This document shows positions 10,127 to 19,936 of a stretch of 64,000 nt of DNA, piece after piece; positions within the stretch are counted from its first letter, which is position 1, and each line of letters opens with the position of its first letter. The notes beneath the pieces are model-generated. The model saw only the letters and a program-made list of their open reading frames with translations, had not been told where the DNA came from and did no database searches. The translations under genes and the position numbers were made by a program. Where the stretch lies: the NCBI RefSeq assembly GCF_900110295.1, contig NZ_FODF01000010.1, forward strand, positions 1-64,000. Direction: 5' to 3'. The stretch is from Peptostreptococcus russellii (GTDB lineage: Bacteria; Bacillota; Clostridia; Peptostreptococcales; Peptostreptococcaceae).

Positions 10127-11026
10127 TCAATTTATCTCGCATATCGCACCTTTATTAGAAGGTTTTATAACTATAGCCTTTCCAGAGATAACCTCTTTTT
10201 GGGCGATATCTTCAAACGCCTCTTTAACTTTTTCACTATTCTCCTCATCTGAATAGGCTATTATTGTAGATCCTGCTCCACTTAAAGAAAATGCAAAAGC
10301 TCCAGAACTAATTGCAGCTTCTCTAAAGTCATCAAAGTTTCTAATTAAACTCTTTCTATATGGCTCGTGAATTCTATCGTCCATTGTTTTTCCTATCAGG
10401 GTTTTGTCTTTATTTAAAAAAGCAAGAACTAAAAGTGCCAAATGCGAACTATTATGAACGGCATCTTCCATAGATATTTTTTCAGGTAAAACTTCTCTAG
10501 AGTCCTTAGTAGATACTTCATAATCTGGTATAAAAAGAACACATTCCATATCTTCAAAAAGCTCTATGCTTCTAAATATTATTTCATTGTCTTTAGTTTT
10601 TGTAGAAACTATTAAATTTCCCAAAAGTGCGGGGGCTACATTGTCTGGATGCCCCTCCAACTCTGTTGCTAAATTCAATATTTCATCACTTGAAAGAGGA
10701 AAGTCCATAAGTGCATTAGCACACATGATTCCTCCAATAACAGCTGAAGCACTAGACCCCATCCCCCTTGCAAGTGGAATTCCATTTATAATCTTCAATT
10801 TATAACCTTTTGGATAATCTCCTATATAATCAAAAACTTTATTCATACACTTTATTACAAGATTATCTTCTACTGTCAATTTTTCACTTTCTAATCCCTC
10901 TATTATTAGCTCTATTTCATCAGATTCTTCACACTCAAATACAGAGTATTGAGATAAAGCCATTCCCATTGCATCAAATCCAGGTCCCAAATTAGCAGTA
11001 GTTGCAGGTACAGTTACTTTTATCAT
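10127..11026 (-). CDS. thrB: Homoserine kinase
   Basis: ThrB phosphorylates homoserine for threonine synthesis. The 299-residue chain is a GHMP kinase, with VPATTANLGPGFDAMG at the N-terminus, the ATP loop ARGMGSSASA near residues 87-96, and FSLSGAGST near the C-terminus. It lies between thrC and lysC in the same transcript. Confidence 0.95.
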   Translation of the reverse strand: MIKVTVPATTANLGPGFDAMGMALSQYSVFECEESDEIELIIEGLESEKLTVEDNLVIKCMNKVFDYIGDYPKGYKLKIINGIPLARGMGSSASAVIGGIMCANALMDFPLSSDEILNLATELEGHPDNVAPALLGNLIVSTKTKDNEIIFRSIELFEDMECVLFIPDYEVSTKDSREVLPEKISMEDAVHNSSHLALLVLAFLNKDKTLIGKTMDDRIHEPYRKSLIRNFDDFREAAISSGAFAFSLSGAGSTIIAYSDEENSEKVKEAFEDIAQKEVISGKAIVIKPSNKGAICEIN

Positions 11027-11076
11027 ATTATCACCTATCTTCTAAACATCTTAACTTACTAGATTTTAATTTTATG

Positions 11077-12129
11077 CTATTTTTTCTCTATTAATTCAAG
11101 TACTGATTCTAGTGTTCCTGGTATTGACACTGGTTTTTCTGCTATGTCTAGGCAAGTATCTGGATCTTTAAGACCATTTCCAGTAAGTATTGCCACTACT
11201 TTAGAACCTTTTTTTATGTCTCCATTTTTTACAGATTGAATAACACCTGCTAGCGATGCAGCAGAAGCCGGCTCTGCAAAGATTCCCTCTTTATCAGAAA
11301 GTTTTTTGTAAGCATATAAAATTTCTTCATCAGTTACAGCTTTTATTGAACCATTTGATTCATCTCTGGCATTTATTGCCTTGTCCCAAGATGCTGGATT
11401 ACCTATTCTTATTGCTGTGGCTATTGTTTCAGGATTTTCAAATGTCTTCCCTTCTACTATAGGTGATGCTCCTTTAGCCTGATAACCTTTCATCTTAGGA
11501 AGCTTTGAAATTTTACCCGCCTTATGATATTCTTTAAAACCCTTCCAATATGCAGTAATATTTCCAGCATTTCCTACAGGTATTGCAAGATAATCTGGTG
11601 CATCTCCTAGGTCATCTACTATTTCAAAAGCTCCTGTTTTTTGCCCTTCAATTCTATATGGATTAAGTGAATTTACAAGAGTAATCGGGTGTGTAGCTGT
11701 AATTTCTTTCACCAAATTTAATGCATCATCAAAATTTCCCTCTATGGCTACAATCTCCGCACCATACTGCAATGCCTGAGCAAGTTTGCCCATTGCAACG
11801 TAACCATCTGGTATAAGAACTATTGTCCTAAGACCATATCTTGCGCCGTATGCAGCGGCTGATGCTGAAGTATTTCCTGTGCTGGCACACATTATAGTCT
11901 TTGAACCCTCTTCAATTGCCTTTGCAACTGCCATAAACATTCCTCTATCTTTAAATGAACCAGTAGGATTTAACCCCTCAAATTTAAAATATAATTCAAT
12001 TCCTAATTCTTTACTTAAATTCACACTTTTAATAAGTGGTGTATTACCTTCAAAAAGACTAACTTCTGGTGTATTTTCATTTACTGGAAGGTATTTTTTA
12101 TATTTATTCATTATTCCTTGCCAAGCCAT
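11077..12129 (-). CDS. thrC: Threonine synthase
   Basis: ThrC converts O-phosphohomoserine to threonine with PLP. The 350-residue short-form enzyme carries the PLP lysine in [10 protein letters not shown] (about K60), [14 protein letters not shown] for phosphate binding, and [10 protein letters not shown] near the end. It begins one base after the hom stop codon, with its ribosome binding site inside hom, so translation is probably coupled. Confidence 0.95.
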   Translation of the reverse strand: MAWQGIMNKYKKYLPVNENTPEVSLFEGNTPLIKSVNLSKELGIELYFKFEGLNPTGSFKDRGMFMAVAKAIEEGSKTIMCASTGNTSASAAAYGARYGLRTIVLIPDGYVAMGKLAQALQYGAEIVAIEGNFDDALNLVKEITATHPITLVNSLNPYRIEGQKTGAFEIVDDLGDAPDYLAIPVGNAGNITAYWKGFKEYHKAGKISKLPKMKGYQAKGASPIVEGKTFENPETIATAIRIGNPASWDKAINARDESNGSIKAVTDEEILYAYKKLSDKEGIFAEPASAASLAGVIQSVKNGDIKKGSKVVAILTGNGLKDPDTCLDIAEKPVSIPGTLESVLELIEKK

Positions 12130-12130
12130 A

Positions 12131-13432
12131 CTATAACCCTCTTTCTATTCTTATTGCTTTTGCTTCGTCAATTATACTAGATAACATATTTATCTCTTCA
12201 ATTGCTCTTTCAAAATCAAGTTCTCTACATTTATTTGTTATTGCTATATATTCATCGTATTTATTTCCATCTTCGTCTTCTTTTTCCCATTGATTTATTG
12301 AATAAATCGGAATGTTGTAGTATTCAAAAGTTCTTACAAAATTTGATACTGTCTTTTTATCTCTTTCAACTTTTAATCTCACATAATATTGAAAATACTG
12401 TTTTTCAATAGAAATTATCTTCTTATCTTCAAATAAATCATATGCATATTCAGCTTTTGAATCATTAACCAAACTTTTACATATATTTATTACATCATTT
12501 GCAACTGCTGAACCCGTTGGCAAATCTCCTGCTCCTTTTCCATAGAACATTGTTTCACCAACCATATCGCCTATTACATAAACTGCATTAAATGCATATT
12601 GAACAGATGCTAAAGGATGGTCTTTCGGAATTAAAGCAGGATGAACCCTCGCAACTATCCCATCTTCCCTATTTTCTGCAACTGCAAGCAATTTAATTGA
12701 ATAACCCATTTTGTCTGCGTATTCAATATCCTCTAATTCAATTTTTCTAATACCTGATACGTATACTTGATTAAATGTAACTAGACTGTTAAATCCGATA
12801 CTTGCAAGTATTGCACATTTTCTTGCTGCATCTAGACCATCAAGGTCTGCACTCGGATCTGATTCAAGATAACCTAATGATTTTGCATCTTCGATAATTG
12901 TTTCCAATGATAATCTTTCTACTTCTGTTCTTGTAAGAATATAATTTGTTGAACCGTTTATTATTCCACCTATTTTCTGGATTCTATTTCCAGTTAAAGA
13001 ATATTGTAATGATCGTAAAATAGGAATTCCACCAGCGACTGCTGCTTCGTAAAAAAAGTGAAGATTGTTTTGCCGAGCAAGTTCTGTTAGCTCTTTTCCA
13101 TGCTCAGCTATAAGATCTTTATTAGCTGTTACTACATGTTTACCCCGCCTAAAGGCTTCCTCAATAATTTTTTTCGATTTCTCTATTCCGCCCATTACTT
13201 CAACTACTATATTTATCTCTGGATCTCGAAGTATGTCTTCTGCATTATCGGTCATCGTGCTTCCCTCAACCGTAAACTTACGCGTCTTATTTATATCTCT
13301 TACGCATATCGTCTTTATGGAGACCTGACAATCCGTCTTCTTTTCAATTATGTCTCTATTTTCGGTCAAAACTTTTGCCGTTCCAGAACCCACAGTTCCA
13401 AATCCAATGATTCCTATTTTTACTGATTTCAA
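12131..13432 (-). CDS. hom: Homoserine dehydrogenase with C-terminal ACT domain
   Basis: Hom reduces aspartate semialdehyde to homoserine. The chain shows the NAD(P) loop [13 protein letters not shown], the catalytic region around [25 protein letters not shown], the [15 protein letters not shown] motif, and an ACT domain over the last 80 residues. I set the start at a TTG (13430-13432) because GGAGG at 13440-13444 lies 7 nt upstream and the protein then begins with [11 protein letters not shown] as in the family; an ATG at 13474 would add 14 unlikely residues. It is the first gene of the threonine operon. Confidence 0.93.
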   Translation of the reverse strand: MKSVKIGIIGFGTVGSGTAKVLTENRDIIEKKTDCQVSIKTICVRDINKTRKFTVEGSTMTDNAEDILRDPEINIVVEVMGGIEKSKKIIEEAFRRGKHVVTANKDLIAEHGKELTELARQNNLHFFYEAAVAGGIPILRSLQYSLTGNRIQKIGGIINGSTNYILTRTEVERLSLETIIEDAKSLGYLESDPSADLDGLDAARKCAILASIGFNSLVTFNQVYVSGIRKIELEDIEYADKMGYSIKLLAVAENREDGIVARVHPALIPKDHPLASVQYAFNAVYVIGDMVGETMFYGKGAGDLPTGSAVANDVINICKSLVNDSKAEYAYDLFEDKKIISIEKQYFQYYVRLKVERDKKTVSNFVRTFEYYNIPIYSINQWEKEDEDGNKYDEYIAITNKCRELDFERAIEEINMLSSIIDEAKAIRIERGL

Positions 13433-13511
13433 AATATATCCTCCTTTTCTATTTATTCCACAAAATGCTTTCAATTATCTGTTAGTTCTGATAATTGAGA
13501 GTATTGTATGT

Positions 13512-13540
13512 ATTGTACCACTTATTTAATTCTAATTCAA
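13512..13540 (-). promoter_or_regulatory. Candidate sigma-A promoter of hom-thrC-thrB-lysC
   Basis: On the minus strand, TTGAAT (13535-13540), a 17-nt spacer and TACAAT (13512-13517) precede hom by about 80 nt. I found no T-box or leader peptide between it and the start. Confidence 0.55.
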
Positions 13541-13660
13541 TAGATTTTTTTAAAAGAATTAAATTTTTTATATTTTTTTATTATTTTAAATTTTTAAAAA
13601 TAATATTCATTCTAATTTATTTTTAACTTCTAATTATAATTATTTGAGCCTGTATTAAAA

Positions 13661-13700
13661 AATAAAGGTTTGATCCATTTTTTTGAACCAAACCTTTATT
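13661..13700 (-). terminator. Terminator of the Mbeg1-like gene
   Basis: AATAAAGGTTTG and its complement at the two ends of 13661-13700 form the stem. On the minus strand it is followed by TTTTTAATAC. It begins directly after the stop codon at 13703. Confidence 0.75.
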
Positions 13701-13702
13701 TA

Positions 13703-14917
13703 TTATTTCTCTTTATTTGTAGATATCTTTTTTAAGATAAACTTTCTCAATTCTTTATCACTTAAGTTCTCTATTTTTTTCTTCTTTCTTGAATTTATTC
13801 TTCTGTTTCTTTCATTTTCTTTTTCTTCTCTCTTGATTTCTGAACCACTTTGTATAAGCTTTAAAACTGTATTTTGCAACATTTCTCTTTTATCTTCTTC
13901 TAAGCTCCCCATTTTCTTTATAAAATAATAGGTGCTTTTAAATCTATTTCTAAAAATATCATTTAAACAGTTTGCATTCATTGACTTCTTCAATATAGCA
14001 TAGAGTTCGTTAACAAACTCTTCTCTTTCTTCTCTATTAAGACCTTCTAGCCAATGCTTAATAGTTTTATCTACAAATGCACTCTTTTTGCTTACACTTT
14101 CTTTTCTTATAAACTCTGTTCCCTTTACGTCCCAATTTAAACCATCATGCTGCAAAATACCTGAAGAAGCACTTGCACTTACAACTGTACACTCTTCTTC
14201 ATCATCCATCAATATTCCCACAAAAGAATCTTCTGGAATGTATTTTTTAACTTTTCCTACAGTTTTCTTGTAACCTTCAGAGTTGAGTATATTCTCTGTA
14301 AATCCTGGTCCATCATTGTTGTAAATTGTACTTATTCTTTCTCTTTCTCTATCTGTAAGTTGACTAACTGCAAAAACCGCAAAGTTTCCACCTTTAGAAT
14401 GACCGCCTACTATTACCTCACTTTGCCCAAATCTCTCTAGAATTGATTTCAAATATCTAACAGCATCCATTTGACCTGGAACAGGAGCAGAAAACGACAT
14501 ATTCAGATTTTCCTTAAATCCTACTAGGGTATCATCAGTTCCTCTATATGCTACATACATTAAATCATCGTTTATTATAAATGTCATAGCTGAAAACTGA
14601 CTCTCTCTTACTTCGTCAAATTTATTTACAAAACTTGTCACTAAAACGTCTTTAAATCTCCTGCTTTCTGAAGCTTTTAAAAACATAACTTCTACTCTCT
14701 CAGTAAAATCTGAAACATCATTTTCAGACTTATTCTCTCTACTTGCAATTTTCTTCCTATATATCTTGCCAAGTTCTTCAATTTTAACCTGACCCTTTAT
14801 AACTCCAAGATTAAGGTATGAAATCTGAGCAAAGATCAAATTGTCCACTTCATTAAAAGCTGATTGCTGAAATGTCAAATCACCTCTCCACTCTATATAG
14901 TCTATTATATTGTTCAT
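13703..14917 (-). CDS. Mbeg1-like (DUF2974) alpha/beta-hydrolase-fold protein
   Basis: The roughly 400-residue protein resembles the Mbeg1-like family of predicted lipases. AYRGTDDTLVGFKEN precedes a nucleophile elbow VGGHSKGGNFAVF, with the Ser in GHSKG near residue 175, and a NNDGPGF motif follows. There is no signal peptide, so it is probably cytoplasmic. The C-terminal 100 residues are charged and likely helical. A GTG three codons upstream is possible, but AAAGAG spacing favours the ATG at 14917. Substrate is unknown in this family. Confidence 0.7.
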   Translation of the reverse strand: MNNIIDYIEWRGDLTFQQSAFNEVDNLIFAQISYLNLGVIKGQVKIEELGKIYRKKIASRENKSENDVSDFTERVEVMFLKASESRRFKDVLVTSFVNKFDEVRESQFSAMTFIINDDLMYVAYRGTDDTLVGFKENLNMSFSAPVPGQMDAVRYLKSILERFGQSEVIVGGHSKGGNFAVFAVSQLTDRERERISTIYNNDGPGFTENILNSEGYKKTVGKVKKYIPEDSFVGILMDDEEECTVVSASASSGILQHDGLNWDVKGTEFIRKESVSKKSAFVDKTIKHWLEGLNREEREEFVNELYAILKKSMNANCLNDIFRNRFKSTYYFIKKMGSLEEDKREMLQNTVLKLIQSGSEIKREEKENERNRRINSRKKKKIENLSDKELRKFILKKISTNKEK

Positions 14918-15010
14918 TTTCTTCACACTCTTTCACTTAAATATCTTTTTCGGCTCATTCTTTCAAGTATACTTTTAGCTTATCTAATTCTATCCCAGAA
15001 AGAATAAAAT

Positions 15011-15640
15011 TTATTTTTCCTTTTTCTTGCCTATTTTCTTAAATTCCTTCTTTATGTTTTCCTTATATTCTTCTATCTTTTTCTTTCTATTTTCACTTTT
15101 TTCCTTCTTTAATTCCATCTTAGCCTGTCTTAAAAGTGAATCTCTTATATCTGTTGCATATTCTGCTTCTTCCTTTATTTCTGCAGCATCCCATCTATAA
15201 ATATCCTGTGTTAGATGTCCTACTGTGCTGTTAAGTTCAAGTTCGTCTTCTTCCTGAACTATTGCAAGAATGGCTATTTCACCATCATAAATTCTTGAAT
15301 ACATTTGGTAAAGCATATTTTCAGTTTCACTCTGTTCTGTAATATCAAATCCAGAACCTATCATTGCTCCTACTCCACCTAATACAAATCCTGCAAAAGG
15401 TCCTATTAATACTCCGAGAACAACACCTACTACTCCACCTATCATTGTCTTTTCTAGTTCATCAAAAACTCCAGCATGGTGATCGAGAACATTTATTTTT
15501 CCACCGTCATTTTTCAATAAAACCGTCTGTAAAACCTGATAGTTCACTTCAGCATCATTATTTGCTTTTTTCAGTTTTTCATAAACCTTTTTTGCATCAT
15601 CCAAATCCTTAAAAGTTAACATCAACATATTCTCAGTCAT
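15011..15640 (-). CDS. Glycine-zipper protein with basic coiled C-terminus, DUF1269-like
   Basis: The 209-residue protein has an N-terminal alpha/beta segment (MLMLTFKDLDDAKKVYEKL), a glycine-rich hydrophobic hairpin at about residues 68-95 (GGVVGVVLGVLIGPFAGF), and a Lys/Glu-rich helical tail of about 50 residues. This layout resembles DUF1269 stress proteins, but I cannot name the family firmly. GGAGG lies 9 nt before the ATG. It sits upstream of, and on the same strand as, the Mbeg1-like gene, 93 nt away, so co-transcription is possible. Confidence 0.6.
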   Translation of the reverse strand: MTENMLMLTFKDLDDAKKVYEKLKKANNDAEVNYQVLQTVLLKNDGGKINVLDHHAGVFDELEKTMIGGVVGVVLGVLIGPFAGFVLGGVGAMIGSGFDITEQSETENMLYQMYSRIYDGEIAILAIVQEEDELELNSTVGHLTQDIYRWDAAEIKEEAEYATDIRDSLLRQAKMELKKEKSENRKKKIEEYKENIKKEFKKIGKKKEK

Positions 15641-16097
15641 TTCAAAATCCTCCTCTTTATCAATAAAACTATTTGTTTATATAATTATAACTCTTTTCAG
15701 AGCTTATTTGTTGCATTTTCAGAAAAAATTCACAATCTTTAGTGGATATTTATAAATCCTATTTTTGTATAATACTTTTTATTTTTTTAAAAACTTTTTA
15801 TACTTTAAAAAAGAAATTCACTTATTTTTTAATGTTTTGATTTCTTATTTTATTCCTTTCTTTCATTTTTCTCACTAAAGAATATTATATAGATAGCTAT
15901 AAAATACACTTTAGATATTTTTTTATCATTTATATTATACTACATAACTATTTATTGATTTAAAAAATGCTCTAAAAACTATTTTTTAAGTATTTTTATA
16001 GTCTTTTATGAAGCATGTTCTTTGTATTTTAAAATAATATGGCTATTTTTATATACTTTATTTCATTTTATTTTTATAATTTAGAATTTCTAATAAG

Positions 16098-16124
16098 AAA
16101 AAACAGGGGGCTAGCGTCCCCCTG
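16098..16124 (-). terminator. Rho-independent terminator of the candidate small RNA
   Basis: The 7-bp all-GC-rich stem 16104-16110/16118-16124 is followed on the minus strand by TTTTTTCTTATT. It stands out sharply in otherwise AT-rich DNA. Confidence 0.85.
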
Positions 16125-16231
16125 CATAAAGGATGGTATAAAATTATGCTTGCACAAAATTGAACATAAAAGTACTTTCTAAAATATATTTCCAGAACAT
16201 GTACATTAAATGAATAACTAATATTTTATGC
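16098..16231 (-). ncRNA. Candidate small RNA of about 135 nt
   Basis: A consensus promoter (16238-16266) and a strong terminator bound this unit. The terminator is CAGGGGG, a 7-base loop and CCCCCTG, then T6 on the minus strand (16098-16124). Nothing in between encodes a convincing protein. One 20-codon frame (MYMFWKYILESTFMFNFVQA) exists but lacks a ribosome binding site. The unit is divergent from the two-rhodanese lipoprotein gene. I do not recognise it as a known riboswitch, 6S RNA or SRP RNA. Sequencing of transcripts would decide. Confidence 0.55.
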
Positions 16232-16237
16232 ACTTTC

Positions 16238-16266
16238 ATAATACAATATGCTTTTTTTAATGTCAA
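16238..16266 (-). promoter_or_regulatory. Strong sigma-A promoter of a candidate small RNA
   Basis: On the minus strand, TTGACA (16261-16266), a 17-nt spacer and TATTAT (16238-16243) match the vegetative consensus in 6 of 6 and 5 of 6 positions. No protein gene lies downstream before the terminator at 16098-16124. Confidence 0.7.
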
Positions 16267-16485
16267 CCTTTTTTAATTAATTTTTATCTATTTTTACTTA
16301 AAACTTTAAATTTTAGTTATTTTTTCAACAATAAAATCGTTTTTCTATTTTTATTAATAGATAAAATTAATATAATTATATCATTTCATTTATTTTTTCA
16401 ATAGTCAGTGAAATAAACTTACAAAGCTTACTTTATAGGTTATAATTAGTAATGGATAGTAATAATTTTTTAGGAGGTATCTCGC

Positions 16486-17235
16486 GTGAAACTTAAAAAG
16501 ACTAAACTTGCGTTAATGGCTTTATTGATGGCATCATCAATAGGTCTATCTGCTTGTGGGCAGAAGGAAGAACCAAAGAAAGAGGCTACTCAAACTGAAG
16601 AAAAGAAGGAAGATTCTAAGGCTCAGTTAATGAAGGGTGATGAGTTAGCAAAGATCGAATCTGATAAGAAGGAAAAGGAAAACTACCTTGTTATCGATGT
16701 TAGATCACCAGAAGAATACAAGGAAGGACATCTTAAGTTTGCTATAAATATGCCTATAGATGATTTCGACAAAGAAATGTCTTCTATCGATGGATTCAAG
16801 GATAAGAATGTAGTAGTTTACTGTAACTCAGGTAAGAAGAGTGCAGAAGTTGCTGAAAAGCTTGTAAAGGCTGGATTTACTAAGGTATATGACGCTGAAG
16901 GCGTTAAGAAACATGACTATGATCTTGTTAAGTTTTCTAATGAACTTGGACCTGAATTTGACAAGGACATAAAGGACGGAAAGGCTAAATTAATAATCGA
17001 CGCTAGAAAGGCTGATGATTTCAAGAAGGGTACATTTGATAAGGCTATAAACATAATGCCTGATGATTTCGATGCTAAAAAGGGCGAACTTCCAAAGGAT
17101 AAAAACGAAGCTATATATGTATTCTGCTACACAGGAAACAAGTCTGCTGAAGTTGCTCAAAAGTTAATAGATGATGGTTACACTAATGTCGTAAACGCTA
17201 TTGACGGAAGCAAGGAATACGATTACGGATTCTAA
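16486..17235 (+). CDS. Lipoprotein with two rhodanese domains
   Basis: This 249-residue secreted lipoprotein has a lipobox LSAC (Cys24), a charged linker, and two rhodanese-like domains at about residues 50-140 and 150-249. Both keep a cysteine in the active-site loop (YCNSGKKSAE, C113, and FCYTGNKSAE, C214) and a DVRS/DARK aspartate motif. Rhodanese domains carry persulfide sulfur; being outside the membrane, it may handle extracellular sulfide or thiosulfate. The start is GTG, placed by an AGGAGGT 9 nt upstream. A strong terminator follows, so it is monocistronic. The physiological substrate is unknown. Confidence 0.8.
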   Translation: MKLKKTKLALMALLMASSIGLSACGQKEEPKKEATQTEEKKEDSKAQLMKGDELAKIESDKKEKENYLVIDVRSPEEYKEGHLKFAINMPIDDFDKEMSSIDGFKDKNVVVYCNSGKKSAEVAEKLVKAGFTKVYDAEGVKKHDYDLVKFSNELGPEFDKDIKDGKAKLIIDARKADDFKKGTFDKAINIMPDDFDAKKGELPKDKNEAIYVFCYTGNKSAEVAQKLIDDGYTNVVNAIDGSKEYDYGF

Positions 17236-17273
17236 GATATGGCTAATTAGATTATAGATCTTAAATTCAAGAT

Positions 17274-17304
17274 AAAAAGGGTTGTTCAGTGAGCAACCCT
17301 TTTA
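17274..17304 (+). terminator. Terminator of the two-rhodanese lipoprotein gene
   Basis: AAAAGGGTTG, a 9-base loop and CAACCCTTTT are followed by ATTTTTG. The hairpin lies about 40 nt after the stop codon. Confidence 0.85.
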
Positions 17305-17390
17305 TTTTTGCACTTATTTAATATCTCGTACTAAAGTTTTTATCAAACTCTTTAAAAATTATTTTTTCTAAGAAAATCATTTAAATACAT

Positions 17391-17849
17391 TTATTCATTG
17401 GAATCTTCTATATTAAATATCATTTGATCATACTCTAGTTTTTCAAATCCCATTCTTTTATAAAGTGATATTGCCTTAGTATTACTTGAACAAACTTCTA
17501 GTCTAAATCTAACTGCCTCAGGATAATTTTCCATTACAGCTTTAAAATATGCTTTTGCTATACCTTTACTTCGATAGTTTTCCTTTATAAATAGATCTTC
17601 CAACTGAATAGTTATTCCTGCAACCTCAGAAGCATAATAACTTGTTATTACCCCGAACCCGACAAGTTCATTATCATAGTAAGCCTCAACACCCTTTATG
17701 CTGTATTCTTCTGATAGTATATCGTCTAACAACTTGTTAACTATTTCCTTATCAATAGGTTTATCCACAGCATCTGAAGAATAAAACTCCAACATCATTT
17801 TTAATAGGTTATCATAGTTTTTTTTGTCAAATTTCTTAAAAAATATCAT
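17391..17849 (-). CDS. GNAT-family N-acetyltransferase
   Basis: The 152-residue protein has the GNAT core: a central strand-rich part and the acetyl-CoA loop ENYRSKGIAKAYF (R-x-x-G-I-A type, about residues 95-107), followed by the C-terminal LYKRMGFEKL motif. It probably transfers acetyl groups to an amine of a small molecule or protein, but the substrate cannot be read. GGAGG lies 7 nt before the ATG. It is convergent with the rhodanese gene and has no operon partners. Confidence 0.85.
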   Translation of the reverse strand: MIFFKKFDKKNYDNLLKMMLEFYSSDAVDKPIDKEIVNKLLDDILSEEYSIKGVEAYYDNELVGFGVITSYYASEVAGITIQLEDLFIKENYRSKGIAKAYFKAVMENYPEAVRFRLEVCSSNTKAISLYKRMGFEKLEYDQMIFNIEDSNE

Positions 17850-18375
17850 AAATTTCCTCCATCTCTTAATATATTTTTTGTGTTTTTATTATAACAATTT
17901 TAAGATTATTATAATAAAATATAAATTTTTTTATAACTATTAATATTTTTCCTATATTGTGATAAAAATTTATACAGGCTAGTAAAAATTGTACAATAGT
18001 TTTCCTATTTTTATCATATTTTTTCTACCTTTAAAAATAAATTTATACCCTCTATTTTTACATAATAGCACATAAAAAAAAAATAATCTAGAGCACATAA
18101 ATTTATAATAATAGTTTTTATTCAGGGTTATACTTTGTTATAGTATAGAAATTCATCAAATTTTGTCATTTTAAGGAAAACTTTTTTTAATAGTTTTATT
18201 GATTGTTTTTATAGGAAAATACTTGGAAAATTTACGTTATTTAATAAACTATTATATCTTATGACATAAATTGTTTTCTATGATATAATATCAATTGTCG
18301 TGGTTAGATAGCAAATTATACCATTTATATGATTATTTAAATATAAAATACATTAATAAGTAGGAGGAATGTAGA
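17850..18375. other. Intergenic region upstream of the antiporter gene
   Basis: About 525 AT-rich bases between divergent genes. The only element I can support is the antiporter promoter at 18261-18289. No reading frame or repeat is evident. Confidence 0.6.
18261..18289 (+). promoter_or_regulatory. Candidate sigma-A promoter of the CPA2 antiporter gene
   Basis: ATGACA (18261-18266), a 17-nt spacer and TATAAT (18284-18289) precede the gene by about 85 nt. Confidence 0.6.
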
Positions 18376-19590
18376 ATGTTAGATTATACATATCTTTTAA
18401 GCATAGCAATTATCCTTCTGTCTACTAAAGTTTTTGGGGGTCTTACCGAAAAGATTCATTTACCTCACGTTGTTGGGGCTCTTGTAGCAGGAGTTATTAT
18501 TGGACCGTCTATGTTAGGTATCGTTGATAACACAACTTTTTTAGATGAAGTTGCACAAATCGGTGTTATTATATTGATGTTTATGGCTGGATTGGACACA
18601 GATCTTGGTGAAATTAAGAGAAAAGGAGCTTCGTACCTTCTAATAGCAATCATGGGAGTTGTTATCCCCTTAGTAGGTGGTTTCCTTTCTTATATGTGGT
18701 TCTTCCATATAAATCCTGGTGTAGAACAGGATTTATTGAAAGCATTATTCGTTGGTGTTGTTTTAACTGCAACTTCTGTTAGTATAACTATTGAAGCATT
18801 AAGAGAACTAGGACAAGTTAATAGCCGTATAGGAAACGCTATCCTAGGTGCAGCAATAGTAGATGATGTTTTAGGAATTATAGTACTTACTATAATAACG
18901 AGCTTTAAGGATACAAATATTAGCATATCAGCTGTACTTCTTAGAATGGCTGTTTATTTTGTATGTATGTTTATATTCGGTGTTATTACTACCATCGGAG
19001 CAAAGTTTTTAGATTTTAAGCGAGATAGAAGAAGAATTACAGTATATGTACTTGCATTAGTATTTATAATTTCATATATTTCAGAGATATATGTTGGTAT
19101 AGCAGACATTACAGGGGCGTATTTAATAGGTGTTATTTTCAGTAGGTTTAGTGTAAGAAATGAGATCGTTAAAAAGGTAAACGTTCTTTCTTATCTATTC
19201 TTTTCGCCTATATTCTTCGCAAGTATTGGATTAAAAACAAAATTTGACAATTTTTCATCTCAAACTTTTATATTTGCAATTATATTGATTATAGTTGCAA
19301 TCCTTACTAAGATTATAGGGGCAGGAGTTGGTGCTAAAATTTGTAAGTTTACAAATCATGAGGCTCTTAATATTGGTATAGGAATGGTGTCAAGAGGAGA
19401 AGTCGCCTTAATTGTAGCTCAAAAGGGTTATAATCTAGGATTGATAGATGCAGATTTATTCTCACCTATTATATTGATGGTTGTGGTAACTACTATATTC
19501 ACACCCATTATTCTAAAAAAGACACTTGAAGAAAAAAATGATGATTCAGAAGATAAATTAAAAGATGAAGATGTTATAACACAAGGTTAA
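18376..19590 (+). CDS. CPA2-family cation:proton antiporter (KefB/NapA type)
   Basis: This 404-residue protein has about 12 membrane helices and no cytoplasmic KTN/TrkA domain. It carries the ion-binding double aspartate of electrogenic CPA2 exchangers in GAAIVDDVLGI (D163-D164), the LPHVVGALVAGVIIGPSMLG start and a MFMAGLDTDL motif. It probably exchanges Na+ or K+ for H+ at the cell membrane. AGGAGG precedes the ATG. The gene is monocistronic, with its own promoter and a very long terminator palindrome. Confidence 0.88.
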   Translation: MLDYTYLLSIAIILLSTKVFGGLTEKIHLPHVVGALVAGVIIGPSMLGIVDNTTFLDEVAQIGVIILMFMAGLDTDLGEIKRKGASYLLIAIMGVVIPLVGGFLSYMWFFHINPGVEQDLLKALFVGVVLTATSVSITIEALRELGQVNSRIGNAILGAAIVDDVLGIIVLTIITSFKDTNISISAVLLRMAVYFVCMFIFGVITTIGAKFLDFKRDRRRITVYVLALVFIISYISEIYVGIADITGAYLIGVIFSRFSVRNEIVKKVNVLSYLFFSPIFFASIGLKTKFDNFSSQTFIFAIILIIVAILTKIIGAGVGAKICKFTNHEALNIGIGMVSRGEVALIVAQKGYNLGLIDADLFSPIILMVVVTTIFTPIILKKTLEEKNDDSEDKLKDEDVITQG

Positions 19591-19660
19591 AAAAGATATC
19601 TTTTCAATTTATGTTAATGTGTAGGATTTTGTTAAAAATGCAATCTCTTTACTTTAATAT

Positions 19661-19719
19661 ACATTTATGAATAAAAAAGGAACTGACATTTTGTCAGTTC
19701 CTTTTTTATTCATAAATGT
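19661..19719 (+). terminator. Terminator formed by a perfect 28-bp inverted repeat
   Basis: The arms 19661-19688 and 19692-19719 are perfectly complementary around a TTT loop. The core GGAACTGACA stem followed by T6 works as a terminator on the plus strand, and the symmetry makes it bidirectional. Confidence 0.8.
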
Positions 19720-19855
19720 TTCCATAGCCCCACCTTAATTAATATATACATATATAAGCTTCTTATATCGACTTCTAGGGTATCGTTTTCTTAAAACTGT
19801 ATAATTTATCAATTTACAATTTTAAACCTTTATAAAGGCTTTTATGGACTTTATA

Positions 19856-19900
19856 AAATAAAAAGGACAGCCTGTCTTTTTAGACTAAGCTGCCTTTTTC
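19856..19900 (-). terminator. Terminator of rpoC
   Basis: On the minus strand AAAAAGGCAGC pairs with GCTGTCCTTTTT (one bulge) around an inner AGTCT/AGACA hairpin. The end is T-rich. Confidence 0.7.
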
Positions 19901-19936
19901 ATCAAATCAAAGTTTTACTATATTTTCAGTTTCAGA

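Larger units (their letters stand above)
15641..16485. other. Long AT-rich intergenic region carrying a candidate small RNA
   Basis: 845 bases without a recognisable protein gene. The supported content is the minus-strand transcription unit at 16098-16266. A TATAAT at 16441-16446 may serve the downstream lipoprotein gene, but its -35 partner is poor. Positions 15700-16090 hold nothing I can interpret. Confidence 0.6.
19591..19936. other. Convergent intergenic region between antiporter gene and rpoC
   Basis: It holds the 59-bp inverted repeat at 19661-19719 and the rpoC terminator at 19856-19900, and nothing coding. Confidence 0.65.

Noticed and set aside
16140-16200. 20-codon hydrophobic peptide inside the candidate small RNA
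   Set aside because: No ribosome binding site upstream and no recognised relative; kept only as an alternative in the small RNA entry.
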